64,000 nucleotides of DNA from Paracoccus subflavus (GTDB lineage: Bacteria; Pseudomonadota; Alphaproteobacteria; Rhodobacterales; Rhodobacteraceae). Every line of letters begins with the position of its first letter. The first letter of the stretch is position 1. The notes beneath the pieces were generated by a model. It saw only the letters and a program-made list of their open reading frames with translations. It was not told the origin of the DNA and searched no databases. Positions 34,264-41,969 of this stretch are shown here, in pieces. The translations under genes were made by a program, and so were the position numbers. Location: positions 186,001-250,000 of the forward strand of contig NZ_SISK01000002.1 in the NCBI RefSeq assembly GCF_004310345.1. Reading direction: 5' to 3'.

Positions 34264-34285
34264 CCAGCATGGCAAAAATTGCTGG
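34264..34285. promoter_or_regulatory. Inverted repeat in the ald/Lrp divergent region
   Basis: CCAGCA (34264-34269) and TGCTGG (34280-34285) are separated by ten AT-rich bases. Lrp/AsnC dimers bind dyads with AT-rich centres, so this is a candidate site for the adjacent regulator, 79 bp from the ald start and 33 bp from the regulator start. Confidence 0.45.
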
Positions 34286-34317
34286 AAATGCGGGGATGCG
34301 TCGAAGAATATCGCGTC

Positions 34318-34779
34318 ATGTCCGATCTTGATGCAATAGACCGCCGGATCCTTGCCCTTCTTCAGAAAGAGGGGCGAATCACCAATGCCGAATTGGCACT
34401 GCGCGTTCATCTGTCGCCCTCGGCCTGCCACAGGCGGGTCCAGCGGCTGGAGGAGGCGGGCGTCATCAACGGCTATGTGGCGCTGCTGGACGCGCGCAGT
34501 CTGCGCCGCCAGACCACGGTTTTCGTGGAAATCACCCTGTCCGGCCAGACGGATGAGGTATTGGAGGCATTCGAAAAGGGGGTGCGCGCCATTCCCGATG
34601 TGCTGGAATGCCACCTGATGGCCGGGACCGCCGACTATCTGCTCAAGATCGTGGTCGAGGATACCGACGATTTCGCCCGCATCCATCGTCAGCATCTGGC
34701 CCGGCTGCCGGGCGTGGCGCAGATGCATTCGTCGTTCGCGCTGCGCACGGTGTTCCGCACCACCGCGATCCCGGTCTGA
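34318..34779 (+). CDS. Lrp/AsnC family regulator, probably of ald
   Basis: A 153-residue regulator. N-terminal helix-turn-helix: LDAIDRRILALLQKEGRITN, then LALRVHLSPSACHRRVQRLE; C-terminal RAM ligand-binding domain from about residue 68 (TVFVEITLSGQ, CHLMAGTADYLLKIVV). The sequence is AldR/BkdR-like, and divergence from ald suggests it senses alanine or another amino acid. The esterase gene starts one base after its stop codon. Confidence 0.92.
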   Translation: MSDLDAIDRRILALLQKEGRITNAELALRVHLSPSACHRRVQRLEEAGVINGYVALLDARSLRRQTTVFVEITLSGQTDEVLEAFEKGVRAIPDVLECHLMAGTADYLLKIVVEDTDDFARIHRQHLARLPGVAQMHSSFALRTVFRTTAIPV

Positions 34780-34780
34780 C

Positions 34781-35638
34781 ATGGCGATGGGTCGCCGTTC
34801 CCTGCTGGGCCTGCTGGCCGCCGCCTCGGCGGGATCTGCGCTGGGCCAGCCGCGCCGCGATCCGCCGCCCGAGGTGGCAGATCCCCGTTCCAGTCATTTC
34901 GCCTTCGGCCCCGAAGGCAGGCAGTGGCGTATCCTTGTCGGGTTGCCTGCCGTTCCGCCCCCGGCGCAGGGCTATTCGGTGATCCTGTCGCTGGACGGCG
35001 CAACGACCTTTCCGCATTTCTGGCAGCATCGGCAGGAACGCGCAGCGCAGTCGCCCGTCATCCTGTTCGCCATCGGCTACGAAGGTGCCAACCGTCGCTG
35101 GTACGACCTGACATCGCGCGCGATGAAACCCATCGCCCCCATCCTGTTCTATCGCGCCCCGCCCGCCGATCGCCTGACAGGCGGGCGCGAGGCATTTCTG
35201 GCGATGATCGCCGACCAGCTTCTGCCCGAACTGGCCCTCCGCTATCCGTTGGATCGGGACGACATGACGATCTATGGGCATTCGCTGGGCGGATTGTTCG
35301 TGGTTCACGCGCTGCTGTCACGGCCGGGCCTGTTCGCCCGTTATGCGGCAGCCGATCCCTCGGTCTGGTGGAACGCCGGCGAATCGCAACGCGAGGCGGC
35401 GGCTTTTGTTGCAGGCGTCAGAGCGGCAGGCGGGACGATCAGACCCGGCGTCCGGCTGATGATCGCACAGGCGGGACGTACACGGCAGAACCATCCCCAT
35501 GATCCGACAGCCCTTGTGCGGATTCTGTCGGGCCTTGGAGGGTTGGAGGTTCTGTATCGGCCCTATCCGCAGGAAAGCCACGGCTCTCTGGTAGGGCCCT
35601 CAACAGGCGATGCACTGGATTGGCATTTGAAACGCTAA
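34781..35638 (+). CDS. Putative exported alpha/beta-hydrolase (esterase D/IroE-like)
   Basis: A 285-residue serine hydrolase. Nucleophile S168 in IYGHSLGGLFVVHALL and a late histidine in YPQESHGSL fit the PF00756 esterase family, which includes esterase D and siderophore esterases such as IroE. The N-terminus MGRRSLLGLLAAASAGSALG resembles a Tat-type or Sec signal, so export is likely. No siderophore genes are near. It probably shares a transcript with the Lrp gene. Confidence 0.8.
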   Translation: MAMGRRSLLGLLAAASAGSALGQPRRDPPPEVADPRSSHFAFGPEGRQWRILVGLPAVPPPAQGYSVILSLDGATTFPHFWQHRQERAAQSPVILFAIGYEGANRRWYDLTSRAMKPIAPILFYRAPPADRLTGGREAFLAMIADQLLPELALRYPLDRDDMTIYGHSLGGLFVVHALLSRPGLFARYAAADPSVWWNAGESQREAAAFVAGVRAAGGTIRPGVRLMIAQAGRTRQNHPHDPTALVRILSGLGGLEVLYRPYPQESHGSLVGPSTGDALDWHLKR

Positions 35639-35642
35639 AGTG

Positions 35643-36347
35643 TCAGGTTGTCCGGGGCTGCCGGGACGGCAGGCCGGCCGCATAACCAACCATCAGAGAC
35701 AGAAAAATCATTTCGCCACCGTCTTCCAGAATGGCCATCAGGTCTTCCAACCGTGTTGCTCCTGGCGTGTAGGTATGCAGAAAGTCGATCACGACCCCGC
35801 AGAATATCATCCCTCCGAACAGCAGCAAAAGGGGAACCATCTGACTCCGGGCAGAGGGCGACGAATGTTTCCAGCCGTAAGCGAATGCCAGGACGATTAT
35901 GATGCCCTCCATGGCCATGAACATTATTTCGCCAATCCCCAAGGGCAACTCAGGGAACAGCGAGGGGGCAATCACATCACCGAAATATTCATGCAATTGA
36001 AGGCTGTCATCCAGAAGTGCTAGCAGGCCCAGAAGGGCGATCCCAAGAAAGACAGGCTGTTTCCGTCTGCTATTCAAGGCCAATGCTATGCCGATCAGGA
36101 ACAGCCATTTCACATAATTTGTCGTCTCGCCGATACCCCAGTCGCGATCAATCCGCAAAGCGTTGGGGGATTTGCCAATCACTCCTGCAACCGTAGCAAC
36201 GCCAACGCCGACATGCACCAAGATCAGCAGGACATCGACCAGCAGCAGTCCCCGCGTCACGCGCCGATCAAAGATGCCAAGGACGGCAGAAAGGGAAAAA
36301 CTCCACCTTTTGTCGGCCACCGCAGCGATAGTAGTTCCATTTTTCAT
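35643..36347 (-). CDS. Unknown integral membrane protein, AT-richer than neighbours
   Basis: A 234-residue protein with about six predicted membrane helices and no family I can name. Charged residues occur within or at the ends of helices: LLDDSLQLHEYFGD and AILEDGGEMIFLSLMVG. Such DD-x5-HE and E-D-G-x-E patterns recur, in my memory, in uncharacterised bacterial membrane proteins and could bind a metal, which is speculation. The ATG at 36347 has AAGG about ten bases upstream; GTG at 36356 is an alternative. Composition is lower in G+C than its surroundings (26 of 60 bases from 36061), suggesting transfer. Confidence 0.7.
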   Translation of the reverse strand: MKNGTTIAAVADKRWSFSLSAVLGIFDRRVTRGLLLVDVLLILVHVGVGVATVAGVIGKSPNALRIDRDWGIGETTNYVKWLFLIGIALALNSRRKQPVFLGIALLGLLALLDDSLQLHEYFGDVIAPSLFPELPLGIGEIMFMAMEGIIIVLAFAYGWKHSSPSARSQMVPLLLLFGGMIFCGVVIDFLHTYTPGATRLEDLMAILEDGGEMIFLSLMVGYAAGLPSRQPRTT

Positions 36348-36447
36348 ACATCGCACCCCTTAAGTTACAAAACTGTTACACAGGATGCAGGAACAAGCAA
36401 TCAGCAGTATTTCTGTCGTTGTGAAATCACCCGATAACTAGGCATGC

Positions 36448-36478
36448 AAACCCCCGCAGAAATGCTCTGCGGGGGTTT
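36448..36478 (-). terminator. Strong hairpin terminator of rpsU
   Basis: AAACCCCCGCAGA (36448-36460) pairs perfectly with TCTGCGGGGGTTT (36466-36478) around a five-base loop. It lies about 48 bp after the rpsU stop codon on the minus strand. The T run is short, so termination may be partial. Confidence 0.75.
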
Positions 36479-36525
36479 GACATATAATGCAGCTCGCGTT
36501 GTCTGTCACAACGCTTCGCGTCGCC

Positions 36526-36732
36526 TTACAGCGCGCCTTCGCGCTGTGCCTTTTTACGGGCCAGCTTGCGGGCGCGGCGCACGGCCTCTGCCTTTTCACG
36601 GGCTTTCTTGACCGACGGTTTCTCGAAATGCTGCTTGAGCTTCATTTCGCGGAACACGCCTTCGCGCTGAAGTTTCTTCTTCAGGGCACGAAGCGCCTGT
36701 TCGACGTTGTTGTCGCGAACGTTGACCTGCAT
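36526..36732 (-). CDS. rpsU: 30S ribosomal protein S21
   Basis: A 68-residue basic small-subunit protein needed for mRNA binding at initiation. [20 protein letters not shown] is the family N-terminus and [20 protein letters not shown] the helical basic tail. It is divergent from the COQ9-family gene, the usual arrangement in Rhodobacteraceae. A hairpin terminator follows. Confidence 0.96.
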   Translation of the reverse strand: MQVNVRDNNVEQALRALKKKLQREGVFREMKLKQHFEKPSVKKAREKAEAVRRARKLARKKAQREGAL

Positions 36733-36828
36733 GTGGTTGTCACCACCTTCCTAGGTTAGAGTTGCAAGATTGCAGGATGCGCCCCCCTACCAAGGCAGGG
36801 CGTCCTTGTCCAGACCGGAGGCTGTTTC

Positions 36829-37485
36829 ATGAAACGAACCGACCGCGAGGCGCTGCTGGATGCCGCCCTGAACCATGTGCCCTTCGACGGGATGAACGAC
36901 CGCGCGCTGATGGCGGGCGCGCGCGATCTGGGCATGTCGCGCGATCTGGCGCGGGTGCATTTCCCGAATGGCGGTGCGGGGCTTGCCGCAGCCTACCATC
37001 GCCGTGCCGACCGGATGCTGCGCGACAGCATGGTCCAGACCCCGCCGGGCGGGCGCATCCGCGACCGCGTGGCCGAGGCGATCTGGCGCCGGCTGATGCT
37101 GGTCGATCCCGAACTGGTGCGCGCCGGTGCCGCCACCCTGTCCCTGCCGCAGCACGCGCCCCTTGCCGCACGCCTGGTCTGGGAAACGGCGGATGTGATC
37201 TGGACGGGCCTGGGCGATACATCCGACGATGTGAACTGGTACACAAAGCGGGCCACCCTGTCGGCGGTCATCAGTGCCACGGTGCTGTTCTGGCTGGGCG
37301 ATCATTCGCCCGACCATGCCGACACGCGCGCCTTTCTCGACCGGCGCATCGACGGCGTGATGCGGTTCGAGCAGGTCAAGGCAGGCTTGCGCAAGCTGCC
37401 GGGTGCAGAAACCTTGGCGGGACTGGCCTTTGGCTGGGTCCGCGCCCCGCAGCCGCGCGATCTGCCCGGCCGAATCCGGCCCTGA
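36829..37485 (+). CDS. COQ9 family ubiquinone biosynthesis protein
   Basis: A 218-residue helical protein with a TetR-like N-terminal helix set (LLDAALNHVPFDGMNDRALM) and the COQ9 C-terminal part (DDVNWYTKRATLSAVISATV, FWLGDHSPDHADTRAFLDRR). COQ9 binds lipids and presents quinone intermediates to hydroxylases in ubiquinone synthesis. The quinone oxidoreductase gene starts 27 bases later, so both may be one transcript concerned with quinones. Confidence 0.92.
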   Translation: MKRTDREALLDAALNHVPFDGMNDRALMAGARDLGMSRDLARVHFPNGGAGLAAAYHRRADRMLRDSMVQTPPGGRIRDRVAEAIWRRLMLVDPELVRAGAATLSLPQHAPLAARLVWETADVIWTGLGDTSDDVNWYTKRATLSAVISATVLFWLGDHSPDHADTRAFLDRRIDGVMRFEQVKAGLRKLPGAETLAGLAFGWVRAPQPRDLPGRIRP

Positions 37486-37512
37486 GCCTTGCCCTTGACC
37501 ACAGGAGAAACG

Positions 37513-38508
37513 ATGTTCCCCGATGCCATGAACGCGATCGAGATCGCAGACCCCGGCGATGCCACGATGCTGCGTCCCACGACGCGCCCGGTGCCGGTGC
37601 CGCGTCACGACCAGATCCTGATCCGCGTCGCCTGGGCCGGTGTGAACCGGCCCGACGTGCTGCAACGCCAGGGTCTTTATGCCCCGCCCGCGGATGCCTC
37701 GGACCTGCCGGGGCTGGAGGTGTCGGGAGAGATCGTGGGCATGGGCGTGGGCGTCACGCGCTGGCGCAAGGGCGAACAGGTCTGCGCCCTGGTGCCGGGC
37801 GGGGGATATGCCGAATACGTTGCCTGTAACGGCGACCACGCGCTGCGCATCCCCTATGGCCTGACCATGCGCGAGGGCGCCTGCCTGCCCGAAACGGCCT
37901 TTACCGTCTGGTCCAATGTGGTGACTCGCGGCCGCCTGGCGGGGGGCGAGCGGTTTCTGGTTCACGGCGGCACCTCGGGGATCGGGATGATGGCTGTCCA
38001 GGTGGCCCGCGGCCTGGGCGCGCGGGTTTTTGCCACGGCCGGCAGCGACGAGAAATGCGCGGCCATCGCCGCCCTGGGGGCCACGCCCATCAACTATCGC
38101 GATGCCGACTTCGTAAAGGTGCTGGAGGCCGAGGGCGGGGCCGACCTGATCCTGGACATGGTGGGCGGCGGCTATATCCCGCGCAACGTCCGTGCCTTGG
38201 CCGATGACGGGCGGCTGGTGATGATCGCCTTTCTGGACGGACCCAAGGTCGAGTTGAACTTTGCGCAGGTCATGGTCAAGCGCCTGACGCTGACCGGATC
38301 GACGCTGCGCCCCCAATCGGACGCCGCCAAGGCCGAGATCGCCGAGGCGCTGCGCAAACGGCTGTGGCCGATGATCTCGGCCGGGACGGTCAAGGTCGCG
38401 ATCGACAGCGAATTCGACCTGAACGATGCGCCAAACGCCCACCGCCGCATGGAAAGCAGCCAGCATATCGGCAAGATCGTCCTGAAGGTGGCAGGCGATC
38501 CCGGCTGA
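37513..38508 (+). CDS. NAD(P)H-quinone oxidoreductase (PIG3/QorA type, zinc-free MDR family)
   Basis: A 331-residue medium-chain reductase without zinc ligands. GVNRPDVLQRQGLYAPPADA is the PIG3-type signature, VHGGTSGIGMMAVQVARGLG (about 150-170) binds NADPH, and LVMIAFLDGPKVELN follows. The ATG at 37513 follows AGGAG. It probably reduces quinones, in keeping with the COQ9 gene just upstream. The next gene is convergent. Confidence 0.9.
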   Translation: MFPDAMNAIEIADPGDATMLRPTTRPVPVPRHDQILIRVAWAGVNRPDVLQRQGLYAPPADASDLPGLEVSGEIVGMGVGVTRWRKGEQVCALVPGGGYAEYVACNGDHALRIPYGLTMREGACLPETAFTVWSNVVTRGRLAGGERFLVHGGTSGIGMMAVQVARGLGARVFATAGSDEKCAAIAALGATPINYRDADFVKVLEAEGGADLILDMVGGGYIPRNVRALADDGRLVMIAFLDGPKVELNFAQVMVKRLTLTGSTLRPQSDAAKAEIAEALRKRLWPMISAGTVKVAIDSEFDLNDAPNAHRRMESSQHIGKIVLKVAGDPG

Positions 38509-38520
38509 CCGGCCGCCGCG

Positions 38521-39978
38521 TCAGGCCCAGTATTTCCGGGCCCTGGCCAGCCGGTCATGGGCATCCTGCGCCGCCCTCATCAGGGCATCGCGGTCGGCTG
38601 TGGCCGTCAGGCGATCCGCCTGGGGCATGTCGATCAGGCCCAGGCGTTCCAGCACCAGCGGCGCGGCGGCCAGATCGTTCAGCGCGCCCATGCGGTCCTG
38701 GAAATCGCTCAGCGCGGCGCCAAAGCGCTTGTGGGCCTTGCGATGGTCGTCCTGGAACAGGGGTTCAAAGAAATCCGCGGCATAGCGCAGTTTCTTGGCG
38801 TCCTTGCGCAGGTCGTGACGGGCCTCGTCGTTCAGGGCGGCCAGGTTCCGCCCGCCCGCCTTGACCTTGCGCCGGAACCGCGACAGGGCCTTGGCGGCAA
38901 AGTTGTGGGCGGACATGCCGCGCGCATCCGCTGTGGCCGGATCGGACTGCCAGTCGCCCATGGCGATCCATTCGGCCAGATCCAGCATCAATCCGCGCGT
39001 GCGGCCCGACAGCAGGGCGGTTGTCATCCTGTCGTAGGCTTTCGCGCGTGCGGTACGCAGGCGGTCGCGCAGGGCGCCGTCCGGGCTGCGTACCAACAGC
39101 ACGTCCAGATCGCGGGCATCGCCCAGTTCCCCCGCCAGCCAGCGCAATTCCTCGCGCAAGGCGGCCCCGTGATCGCCCAGCATCGGCTGAAAGATCGCAA
39201 GGGCCGATCGCAGACGGCGCAACGCGACCCGTGCCTGATGCAGGGATTCCGGGGATCGCGTAGCCAGCAGCAGATCCTCGTTTAGGCGGAACTGCCGCTG
39301 GCAGGACAGGACGATACGCCCAAAGGCCTCGGCGGCGGTCAGGTCGCCTGTAAGGGGGATCGCTTCGGCCTTTGCCGCCTGGGGCAGGGGGCCGATCAGG
39401 CGATAGCCGCGTTCGGATTTCGACAGCACCCCCAGCGATAGTGGGGCGGCTGCGCTGATCCGGCGGGCCAGGGCGAACAGGGCCTGCGGCGAACCTGACA
39501 CCAGTTCCAGCTCGCATTCGCAGATCGGGCAGCGGCGGTCGGCGGCGGAAATCTCGCCCTGGTCGATGACAACCTCGATCCGGGCGCCGTCATGGGACAC
39601 TTCCCAGGTGCGGCGCGTCACGGCCACGGCAAAGACCGGGGCAAGCTGCGCCGCCTGTTCGCCCAGGACATCGGCCAGGGGCGTCCGGTCGTCAGGGACA
39701 GGGGTGTCGCCCCTGACCGGAATTTCCCATTCCGGCCGAGAGAAAACCCCGACGGCGGCCTGATCTGCCTGCTTGATGGTCTGGATGCGCTTGCTGCCGG
39801 TCCTGCGGATGCGCAGCGACAGGCTGGCCGCGGCAAGATCATGACCGGGCGTGTCGAAATAAACCGACCGCTGCATGGCGGTTTTCGGCCGGCCCGTCAG
39901 CAGGCCCGAGACGCGAAGGGATTCGGCGGCGTCCTCGGTCAGTTGCAGCTTCAGTTCGGTCTCTTGCGCGGCGGTCAT
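38521..39978 (-). CDS. CYTH-CHAD domain protein (triphosphatase-like)
   Basis: A 485-residue protein. The N-terminal CYTH domain (to about 200) has the E6-T-E8-L-K10 motif of triphosphate-tunnel enzymes and matching basic and acidic strands. The C-terminal CHAD domain (about 210-485) has LHQARVALRRLRSALAIF and HDLRKDAKKLRYAADFF, the histidine-rich helices that bind polyphosphate. The fusion is like E. coli YgiF, an inorganic triphosphatase. The start overlaps the stop of the RNase T2 gene (ATGA), so the two are translated together. Confidence 0.9.
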   Translation of the reverse strand: MTAAQETELKLQLTEDAAESLRVSGLLTGRPKTAMQRSVYFDTPGHDLAAASLSLRIRRTGSKRIQTIKQADQAAVGVFSRPEWEIPVRGDTPVPDDRTPLADVLGEQAAQLAPVFAVAVTRRTWEVSHDGARIEVVIDQGEISAADRRCPICECELELVSGSPQALFALARRISAAAPLSLGVLSKSERGYRLIGPLPQAAKAEAIPLTGDLTAAEAFGRIVLSCQRQFRLNEDLLLATRSPESLHQARVALRRLRSALAIFQPMLGDHGAALREELRWLAGELGDARDLDVLLVRSPDGALRDRLRTARAKAYDRMTTALLSGRTRGLMLDLAEWIAMGDWQSDPATADARGMSAHNFAAKALSRFRRKVKAGGRNLAALNDEARHDLRKDAKKLRYAADFFEPLFQDDHRKAHKRFGAALSDFQDRMGALNDLAAAPLVLERLGLIDMPQADRLTATADRDALMRAAQDAHDRLARARKYWA

Positions 39979-40610
39979 CGGATTTTTTCCATCAGCAGTC
40001 GCGGGCGGGAACAATCGCGCCGCACGTCCGGGGCGCAGTCGCGCGGCGCCAGGTCGCGGGTCAGGCAGATCCGCACCTCGTGCAGGGCATCGGCCTTGCA
40101 GGTGACGGTCACGCCATCGGGCGACAGGCGGGGATTGGCCTCAGTAAAGGCCTCCTCGACAACAGCGGGGGGCAGGGTGATGTCGCGGGCCAGATCGTCG
40201 AAGGGGGCGGGCACCGCCACACTGCGGGCGGCCTCGCGCAGGGCGGCGTAATAATCGGCTGCCGACAGTCCCGAACATCGGCCATGCTTGCGCCATTGGT
40301 GCAGCGCCAGTCCGGCCGGCATCAGGTCGGATACGGCCTGCGTTTCGCGCCGCGAAGGATCGCGTTCACCGGTGTCGCAATATTCGGGATAGCCGCGTTC
40401 GTATTGCGGCCAGAGCCCGTGAACGGTGAAGTCGATCCCGCTACCCGGCTTGCATTCGCTGGCACCGCGCCGGTCGCCGGTCGTGCGGCACCAGGCGGGC
40501 TGCCAGCTCAGCGACAGAACGTAATAGTCGAAATCCCCCGCTGCGTCCTGCGCGGGCACGGCGGCAGGCCACAGGGGCAGGATCAGGGCAAGGAACCGAA
40601 GGGCACTCAT
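39975..40610 (-). CDS. Secreted RNase T2 family ribonuclease
   Basis: A 211-residue periplasmic or secreted RNase. The signal peptide ends near VPA|QDA (residue 20). Active-site segments are H64 in FTVHGLWPQY and H104/H109 in HQWRKHGRCS; cysteines C41, C53, C78 and C112 can form the family disulfides. The arginine in QWRKHG replaces the more usual glutamate of WEKHG, a change that could reduce acid catalysis. The ATG at 40610 gives a clean signal peptide. Coupled to the CYTH-CHAD gene downstream. Confidence 0.88.
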   Translation of the reverse strand: MSALRFLALILPLWPAAVPAQDAAGDFDYYVLSLSWQPAWCRTTGDRRGASECKPGSGIDFTVHGLWPQYERGYPEYCDTGERDPSRRETQAVSDLMPAGLALHQWRKHGRCSGLSAADYYAALREAARSVAVPAPFDDLARDITLPPAVVEEAFTEANPRLSPDGVTVTCKADALHEVRICLTRDLAPRDCAPDVRRDCSRPRLLMEKIR

Positions 40611-40793
40611 GGCGGCAGAATGCCCTCCCTTATGACTGTCGTCCACAGACCTGTGCGAATCCTCTTTTCTGCACGCATCAAAATCGCTATAGCGGCTGCC
40701 AATTCCCCCCGAAAACGAGGAATGGCAACCGCCGAAAGCCGTTTTCCCGGCCTGAAACCTGCTGTTCGGGGCAGACACGCGAAGGAGATTGAC

Positions 40794-41534
40794 ATGAGCA
40801 AGCCACTGATGGCCAAGGCGACCGCCGTCTGGCTGGTGGACAATACCACGCTCAGCTTCAAGCAGATCGGCGATTTCTGCGGTCTGCACGAACTCGAGGT
40901 GCAGGGCATCGCCGATGGCGACGTGGCTGCGGGGGTCAAGGGTTATGACCCTGTGGCTTCGCACCAACTGGATGCCGAGGAAATCCGCAAGGGCGAGGCC
41001 GATCCAGCCTACAGCCTGCGTCTCAAGCACAATCCCGCCGCCGAGGGCGAGGAAAAGCGCCGTGGGCCGCGCTATACGCCGCTGTCCAAGCGACAGGACC
41101 GTCCCAATGCGATCCTGTGGCTGGTCAAGTTCCACCCGGAACTGCCCGATGCGGCCATCGCCAAGCTGGTGGGAACGACGAAACCGACCATCGCCTCGAT
41201 CCGCGAACGCACGCACTGGAACATTCAGAGCATGCAGCCCATCGACCCGGTGGCCCTGGGCCTGTGCCGCCAGACCGAACTGGATGCGGCCGTCCAGAAA
41301 GCCGCGAAAAAGGCCGCTGCCAATGGCGAGGTGATGAGCGACGACGAACGCCGCAAGCTGGTCAGCACCGAAACCTCGCTGTCCATGCCGGACGAACCGC
41401 GCCTGCCGTCGTCCATTGCGGGGCTGGAGAATTTCTCGCTGACCCGTGACGAGGAAAAGGCGCCAGAACCCAATCTGGATGCCGACAGCTTCTTCAACCT
41501 GCCCGATCGGGACGAGGACGACGAGGACCGCTGA
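40794..41534 (+). CDS. trcR: TrcR-type cell-cycle transcriptional regulator (DUF1013)
   Basis: A 246-residue protein restricted to alphaproteobacteria. MAKATAVWLVDNTTLSFKQI, then GIADGDVAAGVKGYDPV, then LSKRQDRPNAILWLVKFHPE and KLVGTTKPTIASIRERTHWN are DUF1013 hallmarks and contain HTH-like segments. In this class it is annotated as a cell-cycle transcriptional regulator. The acidic C-terminus ends in DRDEDDEDR. The ATG at 40794 follows GAAGGAG. A bidirectional terminator comes next. Confidence 0.85.
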   Translation: MSKPLMAKATAVWLVDNTTLSFKQIGDFCGLHELEVQGIADGDVAAGVKGYDPVASHQLDAEEIRKGEADPAYSLRLKHNPAAEGEEKRRGPRYTPLSKRQDRPNAILWLVKFHPELPDAAIAKLVGTTKPTIASIRERTHWNIQSMQPIDPVALGLCRQTELDAAVQKAAKKAAANGEVMSDDERRKLVSTETSLSMPDEPRLPSSIAGLENFSLTRDEEKAPEPNLDADSFFNLPDRDEDDEDR

Positions 41535-41547
41535 TGGCGGTTCATGA

Positions 41548-41581
41548 AAAAGGCCGGTGCGTCGATGCGCACCGGCCTTTT
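41548..41581. terminator. Bidirectional terminator between trcR and the GlsB-like gene
   Basis: AAAAGGCCGGTGCG pairs with CGCACCGGCCTTTT over 14 bp around a six-base loop, with T runs on both strands. It serves the convergent trcR and GlsB/YeaQ genes. Confidence 0.92.
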
Positions 41582-41597
41582 CTGTTTCAGAACGCCA

Positions 41598-41855
41598 TCA
41601 GGCGCGGCCACGCACCATCCGCACGATCCAGATCAGGAGACAGGCACCGATCACGGCCACGATAAGCTGCCCGATGATGCTGCCTTCGGCGCTGGTGCCG
41701 ATCAGCATGTCGAAGATGAAGTTACCGACCAGGGCGCCGATGATGCCGATGATGATGTTCATCAGCAGGCCGGTATCGGTCTTCATGATCTTTTCAGCGA
41801 TCCATCCGGCAATAGCCCCCAGGATGATCGACATAATCCAGCCAAAACCTTCCAT
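41598..41855 (-). CDS. GlsB/YeaQ/YmgE family stress-response membrane protein
   Basis: An 85-residue protein with three membrane helices rich in Gly and Ile: WIMSIILGAIAGWIAEKIM, LLMNIIIGIIGALVGNFIFD and IIGQLIVAVIGACLLIWIV. This is the transglycosylase-associated protein family, often induced by stress; function unclear. The ATG at 41855 follows AGGGGAAG. It lies downstream of gabD on the same strand only after the gap 41856-41969. Confidence 0.92.
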   Translation of the reverse strand: MEGFGWIMSIILGAIAGWIAEKIMKTDTGLLMNIIIGIIGALVGNFIFDMLIGTSAEGSIIGQLIVAVIGACLLIWIVRMVRGRA

Positions 41856-41969
41856 GCACTTCCCCTTTTTCCAAATGACCCCCATGGAACCGGAACGGCG
41901 GGGCCTTCGCCAGTCAATGCACAACTCCCGCCATGCGTTCCCGCAAGCGACGGATTTTGCTGCAATCTG

